NCBI GenBank assembly: GCA_015178975.1
Contig: WHVD01000008.1
Location: forward strand, 806,001 to 870,000
Source: Hysterangium stoloniferum
Lineage: Eukaryota; Basidiomycota; Agaricomycetes; Hysterangiales; Hysterangiaceae
DNA length: 64,000 nucleotides
Direction: 5' to 3'
Both the position numbers and the translations under genes were made by a program. Below the pieces are notes generated by a model. It was not told the origin of the DNA, made no database searches, and saw nothing but the letters and a program-made list of their open reading frames with translations. Below are positions 56,677-64,000 of this stretch, in pieces (position 1 is the stretch's first letter; every line of letters starts with the position of its first letter).

Positions 56677-57306
56677 TGTGAAGAGTGGTGGAAGTTCTAA
56701 CCATTCTATATACGAAGAATATCAACCATTTAGGTACGACACTAAATGTATTGACTGTCTAAGTCTAATACAGACTGAACGTGTATTGACTACTTAGTTC
56801 AATACGGTAGAGAGAAGTAGCTATCTAGAATAAGGTAGAGAGCTAGAACGAATAAGTAGAATCGACTGTTAAGTGCAATTCTGAACGACTGCTCGAGTGT
56901 AAAGTAAAGTAACTAGAGAGTCGAATGATAGAGTAGCGTGGATGTAGTCCTCGCGGATTGAGATAAAGATTGAGTTTTGACTGGTACAGTTCAAAACTCT
57001 GATTGAGTAGATGGCTAAAGCCCGTCTGTGACGGTCGAGATGATACACCAATCACAACTTACAGGACACTAACAGGTGTCTGGGTAAGTCATGGTTGTGG
57101 TGTAAAAAGTGTCTGAGTTCTAAACTATGGGTGCTAGAATACATAAGTCTGGCGTGTGTGCACCCACAAGAGTCGATGTACCGCATACATAGGTTGTCGA
57201 ACTAATTATAGATATAATAAAAGAGAGAAAACAGAAATAATAAAGGAAATATAGTAAGAGCTCATCCGACTATATTTCCTGAGTGTATTTCGCCATACCT
57301 CTCACA
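56677..57306 (-). repeat. 3' LTR of element C
   Basis: 630 bp. On the minus strand it starts TGTGAGAGGTATGGC and ends CACTCTTCACA. The purine tract CTGGGGGGCAC precedes it (57307-57317 on the other strand). Left flank CTATC is P450 exon sequence. Confidence 0.88.
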
Positions 57307-57331
57307 GTGCCCCCCAGGTCGAAGAGCTATG

Positions 57332-59675
57332 TCAAAGAAGATGTCGAAGGACGCTTGGAACTCCTCCCCATGCATCCTGCGATGAACCCCCAAGGTGTAG
57401 GATAGTGTTGCCCCAGGCGAGATGCTTGGCACGAAAGGAAAGAGCGATGTCCTCCCACTTCGAAGCATCATTGGTGGATGTCAACCCATCCAGTTTTTGG
57501 ATCAACGAGACCCAACAACCGTAGGCCTTCTGGCGCATTCGAATTATGGCACGAACGTGATCAGTGGAAGCGTCAGTAATGCGGGCAATGAGAGGGGGTC
57601 GAGGGTGTAGTGATGGCGGGTTAGGAGTGGAGCTCATGTCTCCCCCAGGGGGGATTCCTCTCGAGGTGTCCGAATCCGGCAACAGTTGCTCCAACAAGTC
57701 AACGAGGTCCACTGCTGAGTGGGTTAATGTGTGTTCAGGAAGAACACAAGAAGAGTTAACAAGTAAGGACCGAAACATGGAGAGTTCCACCCATTCGATA
57801 TCCTCCACTAAACGCAGCTGTTCCTTAGGGTCGTTGACGCATAAGTAAAACGCACTCATGCGGTCCGACAACGTGAGAGACCCGCTATACCCCTGAATAT
57901 GCCCTTTAAGAAGGGGGTGCCGCAGGGTTGGTCCCAGTCACGTTAATGTGCATCCCACAGTGAAGATGTTGGAGGGGTAATTAATGGACATGTGCATCCA
58001 ACTTGACTGGAAGGGACGAGAGGGGCCAGCCGTATCCTGAGAGTGGAAGGGAGAGGGTGGCTGCGGTGGGGGGCTGCGAATGGGGTGGGCTGGGGGGGGG
58101 GTTAATGACAAGGGGCTCGTCAGCCTGAATATCGGTTCTTCGTTTCCCTTTTGCTTTTTCGCTTAAGGGGGGAGGCTCCTCGAAGACTTCCATTGCCGGG
58201 GGGGGGTTCTTTGGAGACATCTGTGGCTGAGAGAGGCGCCTCGAGGACTTCCTCCATAGGCGTTGCGAGAACTTCCAGGATAGGGTGATCAACATCCATT
58301 AATGTAGCGTTAGGATGCTGAATGGGGCTTCCCAGAGAAATGCAAGGGGAGTAGGGAGAGGCGGGCGGTGGACTCCATGTTGCAGAGGAAATAAGGGGAG
58401 TGTTTGACACTGCAGGGACCAAAGGCATTGGAGTAGAGTGGGAGGTGACGAGGGGGTCAGGTGATGTGTGGAGGGGTGAGATTGGCCATGGTGCTGGAGA
58501 AGGCTTGGGTCCAGATGAGGACGGTGATATAAGGGAATGTCCTGCGAAGGGGAGGGGTAATGGTATAGGGGGAAGAGAAGGCAGCTCGGCGGATGGTACA
58601 AGACCTCCCGGTAACTCTGAAAAGGGTGTAAAGTGCTGTAATGTGGGTATGGAAGAGACCGGCGGAGGTGAAGGGAGGTGAGTGGAACTGGATGGCATCA
58701 CACAGTCTGCTGGATGATACCCCCTCCAAACTCTGACAGAAGTCGGTAGCTTTCGTCATTGGTTAGGATCACTCGTGAAGAAGTGAATGTTGTCAGAGAG
58801 TAGGAAACCTTCATGGCAGTCAGCACCGAGGTACTTGCTGTCGTAGGTGGGGTAGCGAGATTGATCGTCCTCCGAGTCAGATGAAAGATCACTGGGCCCC
58901 ATCCGGTAGGTCCGTTCCTGAGGTCCATGTTGTGAAGGGGGTCTGGGAGGTAGTGCAACTCCATCTCCACGTTGCAATGCAATGCTTTGTAATTTGATCC
59001 TTTGTATTTTGTCCCAATCGTAGAAGGTGACCCCATCTTTTCCTTTCCGACTTTTTTGTCCCACACTCCAAACACATGGCATGCCCCCGTCGCTGCAATC
59101 CGTTTCAGCGAAATCCGTCCATTTATGACCCGAAGGGGGAGCGATGATTGAAGGATTATCGTGCCCTTCCATTCTCCTCCATTCCTGCCGTGTCCGCCTT
59201 GAAGGGACATTATCCCTAGCCCCCATCCTCCACTGTCCTTCCAAATACTCCTCTCTCCTCTTCCGTTTAAGCATTTTCAATTCCTCCTGGACCTGCGCAG
59301 AGAAAGTCTCAGACTGCTGTTTCTTTTTGATCTCCTCTTCGGTAGAAGGGAAAATACTACGAGAAGGTGGTGGAGTTTCGCTCCATGTTCCCGAGGGAGC
59401 CCCCCAAGTATTAGAGGACCATGGTGTAGCTTTTGAAATGGAGTCCGTCTGCATAAGGTTCGTGGACGATGAGGTCTCCTCCACACACTCGACAGTTTCT
59501 GTTCAAGGTGGTGGGGAAGAAGGAACTGTAGTTTGAGGTCGAGGTATTCTTTTAAAATTGGGAAATTGGGGTCTGGGGAGAGGAACGTATGGAGTAAAGA
59601 CGGTTCCGTTTTCCCCAAGTTGGTGGACGTTCCTGCCGTGTCGCCCTGCACAGTGGAGGGTATTGGCAAAGGCAT
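57332..59675 (-). CDS. Accessory coding region of element C between chromodomain and 3' LTR
   Basis: A set of overlapping minus-strand frames in the same direction as pol. 59484-58756 (242 aa) has a charged coiled-coil part (QVQEELKMLKRKRREEYLEG), a Trp/Tyr/Lys-rich middle and an acidic SDSEDD stretch. 58701-58120 (193 aa) is extremely Pro/Ser-rich. 57871-57332 (179 aa) is mostly helical and unrecognised. Such a region is not part of the basic Ty3 gene set. Its function is unknown, and the frames are broken in places. Confidence 0.5.
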
Positions 59676-60004
59676 TCCAGAATTACTCGTGGAGTGCTCA
59701 ACTTGTTCAGTACGAGACAGTGTGGTAGAGGTATTAATCAGTTGAGGTCACGGTATTCTTTTGAAGTTGGGGAACTTGGGTTTGGGTCGTTGCTCCTGCA
59801 ACATAGTGTACTGATTTGAGAGGTTGACGTGGAGGGAAGAGATAGGGGGAATAAAATTTTCTTTAGTGAATTTATGTATTTTATATTAATTTCAAGCTCC
59901 ACTCGGTTATTGAGGTGAAAGGCCGAGGGGGATGAAAGTGGGGGGTAGAGCTAGAAATAGATAAACAGTGTTGTTGTCGTGAGGATGTGAAATGATCATT
60001 AGAT

Positions 60005-61321
60005 TCAATAAATAGTCTTGTAAGCTCTAAGAAGAGCGGGAGCGTTACGAAGGTCATTGCCATTTAACCAGGTGTCCTCCTCCGGTCCATATCCTTTCCA
60101 TCGAACCTGGAAAAGGAGTTGATTTCGATGCTTTTTGTGCCCTACTATAGCTTCTACTTCGTACTCCTTGTCATTATGATTGAGTTCTCGAGGATTCTTG
60201 AGTAGCTCCCTGGATCCGAATTCCTTAGGGGAGAGATGGTACCGTTTAAGATAGTCTTGATTAATCACTGGGTGTAATTGATATTCCAAGGGAATGCAGA
60301 GTCGGAAGACTTGAGGAATTATCTTCTCCAAGACTTCGAACAGCCCTATCCGTCTTTGTATAAGTTTCCTTCCAGGTCCCTTGGCTTCGACGAGCTCGAG
60401 GGAATGGGGATTAATCAAAACATAATCTCCCTCTGAGATATCTTCTACCAATCTCCGTCTCTTATTGTAGCTACGAGCTTGGGTTTCTTGTGCTCGCACA
60501 ATCGAATCCCGCGCCACTTGTCGGTGGTTTTCCAATTCTAAGATCCATTGGTTGGCTATGGGGCTATCCGATAATTCTCTGGGAACCACAGGGTTGTCCC
60601 CTCCTAGACAGCTAGACATTCCTCTTGGTAAGTAGCCCATCAGCAAAAAGGCCAGCACATAGCTCGTTGAGCTTTGAACCATCGAATTGTAGGTATGAGC
60701 CACTACTTCAGTCCATTTAGACCATTCCTCCTTCGAAGAGGCGCAGTACGCTCTGAGCATTTGCTCCATGATAGCATTAGCGTTCTCCATTTGACCATCG
60801 GTCTGAGGATGGTGGGACAAGGATACTGCAAGGGCACTTCTGTATACTTTGCAGACCTCTCTCCAGAACCTACAGGTCCACCTCTTGTCTCGATCACAGA
60901 TTATCCTTGAAGGTAGGCCGAAAGGAGCGGCTACCTTATTCACGAAGATTCACGTGAATCCTTATGTGGATAGATCTGAAGTGGTGGGTTCACAAATTAA
61001 GAAACGAGTGAGTTTATCCACGGCGATGAAGATGGCTGAATAAGCACCCTCTGTAGAAGGAGGCAATCCGGTAATCAGGTCCATCGAGACAACCTCAAAC
61101 GGCCTTAGGGGTACATCCGTGGGTCGAAGAGCTCCTTGTCGAGCGGAATGATCGATTTTAGTTTTCTGGCATATGTCGCAGCTGTGAGCATATGCCATGC
61201 AGTCATGCAACATCCTTGGCCAGAAGAAACGGTCTTTCATCAGCTTAAAGAGTCTGTGGCCGCCTGCATGAGCTCCTTCGAAGGGATTATCATGTATCAG
61301 CTTGAGTATGGTTGTCGTCAT
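60005..61321 (-). CDS. pol: Integrase and chromodomain of element C
   Basis: The zinc-binding part and start of the integrase core are at 61321-60962 (HDNPFEGAHAGGHRL, CDICQKTK, VVSMDLITGLPPS). The rest is at 60943-60005 (GLPSRIICDRDKRW, HHPQTDGQMENANAIMEQML), with a C-terminal chromodomain (LLFQVRWKGYGPEEDTW). Confidence 0.85.
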
Positions 61322-61360
61322 GCTGCTAGGAATGCAGATTTGACTTTTCCAGTCTGAATC

Positions 61361-63199
61361 TCAAAAGAACAATAGCTTATTCTTGCCGATGAAATAATGC
61401 GAAGGAGTAGTTGCCATGTTTGGAGAAATGGGATCGGTGGCGTAATGATTTCTGAAGGCAGGATCTTTCTGGTATCCATCGTGAAGTTCCTTAGCGTAAT
61501 TTTCGTCGATCTCTATAAGCAATTGTGGATTTGAGAGAGTAAAATTCGCTTTGTCAATTTCGTCATTTCTAGGGAGGTTGTGCAAGTCCCATTTCGTTTG
61601 GGGGACCTCTTCCATGGTTCCGACTGGTTCGACTAACTCGTGATGAGTGAGAAAGACAGCCTTTTCCGCTGGTTTGTTCTCCCATAACGTCTCATCGTCA
61701 TTCCGGTTATGAGAATCCGCTACAATCGGTAAAAGGTCGTCTCTCGCAAGGCTAACATAGTCCGGTACTCGAGGAAGTCTGGACAGTGGGTCAACATTGC
61801 TATGTATTTGTCCTGCTCTATGTAGGATTTCCAGACCGGGGTATGCAGCATATACTGCCCCCCATGTGGCCAGTCGACGATTAGTATTCTCGTAAGATCT
61901 GGCCCATTGTAACGCCGCATGGTCAGTGATCAGATGGATATGTTCTCCTTCGATAAAGGGCTGGAAATGGACTAATCCTTCTTTAGCGGCTAACGCTTCT
62001 CACTCTGTGGCTGAATAGTTACATTCTGCTTTCTTGAGCACACGGCTCCAATAGGCGATAATGCATTCGACCGTGACATTGGTGTCATCAAAATCTGCAG
62101 CCCAGGAATCCGTCCAGGTGAATTCCGGCTCTTTGGTTTTATAACAAGTAACAAAGATGGGCACGTCTCATGATTGATCGAAGGCTGCTCGTGCTTGGGC
62201 ATAAATTTTTGTATCCTTTAGGTCCTTAAGTCATTTTCTGTATTTGTTGGAGACAACATCCTAGCGTGAAGTCCGAAGCGTCTGTGTATAACCGATGAGG
62301 CATACCGCTTGCGGGGTGTCCGACTACTGGAGCTGAGCTCAATGCAACCTTGATGTCCTCAAAGGCTCAGGCGTGTTCAGAATCCCAATTCCAACGAACT
62401 CCTTTCTTCAAGAGGTTGAAAAGTGGAGCAACCGTCCAGGAATAAAATGCTATGTACGCAGAGAAGTACAGAACCATCCCTAGAAAATGTTGAAGATCTG
62501 CTATCTTAGAAGGCGTGGCTAATTCTAATATAGCGGTGACTGTTTCTTGATGGGTCGAAAAGCCGAGTCTAGACACCTTATGTCCTAGTAGTAGGATCGA
62601 ATTATACCCCACGTAGCACTTTTTTGGTGAGAGAGTGATTCCCACTGCAATTATGGCTTGTAAAACCTGGTCTAAATGTTCTAGATGATCGTCCCATGTC
62701 TTAGAAAAGATCACGAGGTCGTCAATATAAACTAGGCAGAATATCCATAAGTAAGGTGCAAGTACAGTTTGCATAACCTTTGGAATATAGAAGGTCCATT
62801 ATGAAGTCCAAAGGGCATTCTCCTGAATTGCCACAGTCCTCAATGGGATCTGAAGGTGGTCTTCAGCTTGTCTTCCTATAACATTTCAAGTTGGGTAAAA
62901 CCGGCTAGTGCATCGAAGGAAGATAAGACGTTGGAGCCCGAGAGCGCTTGCATGATTTCTGACTGGCATGGCAGTGGAAATTTGTCGGGGACTGTTAGGC
63001 TGTTCAACTTTCTATAGTCGATCACTACTCGTGGTTTCCCATTGCGATAGACGACAAAGGCTGGCACCCCCCAAGGACTCTTGGACGGTTCGATTACTCC
63101 CTGTTGGAACCAAGTATCCATTTGTTCATCAATGACTTTCCTATTAGCTGGGGAGGTTGGGAACATTGACATTGAAATAGGTTGCGCGCCCTCTTTCAA
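61361..63199 (-). CDS. pol: RT and RNase H of element C
   Basis: RT begins near 63199 (KEGAQPISMSMF, GVPAFVVYRNGKPRVVIDYR), with the catalytic VYIDDLVIFSKTW block near 62720. The RNase H region follows at about 62202-61720 (WPHGGQYMLHTPVW, DHAALQWARSY-like). 61615-61361 is the linker to integrase. Element fossil rules apply; single breaks are not listed. Confidence 0.82.
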
Positions 63200-63222
63200 C
63201 GGGACATTGACCTTGACATCTA

Positions 63223-64000
63223 CAGTGGGTCAAAAAACTGCCCCAATGTTTGTGCATTTTAGAAAGATTGATACTGTGTGAAGGAATGACATCAGCAAAA
63301 ATTCTGAAAAATTCACATGATATACTAGAACATGTTGGCTATCTACCAACTTAAGAAATCATGTGATTCCAATCAAAACTCATTGCTTAATAAATCAAAC
63401 AAAATAATCACTCATTGGGGCAGTTTTTTGACCCTCTATTATTTACTCTGATTTTCAATATTACACACCAGTATAAGGTAGGAGTGGATCATATGAATCA
63501 TCAACATGTCATGTGACCTTATTTGTATCAATTTGGCATGCTGAACTTTGTTCATTCATCTCCTTGACTCCTTACCACCACTATGAAATCCATCTCTGCA
63601 GAAAAGCATTCTTCTGTTATTTTTCTCCTCAATGAGGGGTAATCCCAGTGTCAAATTCAAGCTAGGACTGGTCTGGGAAAGGGTACTATTGGCAGGATCA
63701 GTAGGGAGGTAGAGGGGGATAAGGAAAATCATCCTGGTGGCCATTCTTCCAAGCTTTCCCCTTATGATAAACAGTCAATTATCCATTAAATCAGCTCTGG
63801 GAAGCTTGACAATGCTGTCCAAGCCACCCAATTTATAAATTCCATCATATCTACCTCTGTCACTCCTCAGACTGTTAGGAATGTGTTGAAAGAAGCTGGC
63901 TTTAGGTCAGCAACAAAGAAGAAAGTCCCTATGCTCAAGGGGTCTCATTGTCAGCAATATCTAAAGTTTGCCCAATACCATGAAAATTGGACTATGGAGG
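63223..64000 (+). mobile_element. Tc1/mariner-like element M4 (left part)
   Basis: Begins at a TA (63221-63222) inside the pol region of element C with the tip CAGTGGGTCAAAAAACTGCC. An inverted inner copy lies at 63413-63435, so the end module is again about 213 bp. It runs off the right edge; its right inverted repeat is not in the window. Confidence 0.85.
63583..64000 (+). pseudogene. Tc1-like transposase of M4 (partial, inactivated)
   Basis: From ATG 63583: HTH region with IQARTGLGKGTIGRISREV and GGHSSKLSPYD, then ISSGKLDNAVQATQFI and QTVRNVLKEAGFRSATKKK, continuing to the edge before the catalytic motifs. In-frame TAA codons at 63640-63642 and about 63787-63789 show that it is inactive. 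Confidence 0.8.

Larger units (their letters stand above)
56677..63222 (-). mobile_element. Ty3/gypsy chromovirus element C
   Basis: Minus-strand chromovirus: RT (from about 63199), RNase H, integrase and chromodomain (to 60005), then about 2.5 kb of extra sense-strand coding-like sequence, a polypurine tract and the 3' LTR. The 5' half (LTR, gag, protease) lies beyond the Tc1-like insertion at 63223 and the window edge. It keeps CpG sites and its LTR equals the solo copy at 33303 in length, so it looks fairly young, but it has several breaks (roughly five). Confidence 0.88.

Noticed and set aside
57981-58701. Pro/Ser-rich frames taken as a host cell-wall or regulatory protein
   Set aside because: They lie between the chromodomain and the 3' LTR of element C with no host flank, so they belong to the element.

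Overview
The window looks like a transposon-rich stretch of a basidiomycete (Agaricomycete-type) genome. The evidence is protein-coding genes cut by many 50-80 nt GT-AG introns (some exons only 14-26 nt), an isoprenylcysteine methyltransferase (ICMT), a DUF6534-type membrane protein, a fungal P450, chromodomain-bearing Ty3/gypsy elements and Tc1/mariner elements. No rRNA, tRNA, CRISPR or bacterial-type operon was seen.

Layout. 1-9030: a minus-strand chromovirus (A, running off the left edge) inserted in the gag region of a plus-strand relative (B). B ends in a complete 3' LTR and carries an antisense, apparently spliced gene with a coiled coil and a Zn2Cys6-like cysteine cluster. 10601-16606: host genes on the minus strand, namely an alpha/beta-hydrolase fused to a protein-kinase-like N-lobe, a broken partial copy of that hydrolase, and a P450. 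16325-20055 and 49655-56676: two arms of an inverted duplication about 30 kb apart, each with a P450 5' end and a divergently transcribed ICMT gene. The left ICMT looks intact, the right one is a pseudogene, and only the right arm holds a DUF6534-type gene. 20200-25800: decayed DNA transposons, a poly(A)-tailed retroposon, LTR fossils and a CACTA-like foldback. 26432-36589: host genes (monoacylglycerol-lipase-like hydrolase, MFS DHA2 transporter, Gfo/Idh/MocA oxidoreductase) separated by a minisatellite and LTR fossils. 37265-41122: a Tc1-like element containing a second Tc1-like element that itself contains a solo LTR. 41270-49675: LTR remnants, a gypsy element with 191-bp LTRs (D) and a copia 5' end. 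56677-63222: a minus-strand chromovirus (C) that cuts the right-arm P450 copy and is itself entered by a fourth Tc1-like element running off the right edge.

The host genes do not form one obvious pathway. The P450/ICMT pair is the only unit that was duplicated together. The young-looking parts (A, C, host genes) keep CpG dinucleotides while the decayed repeats have almost lost them, so base composition alone separates old repeats from genes. All similarities were read by eye from the sequence; no database search was possible.
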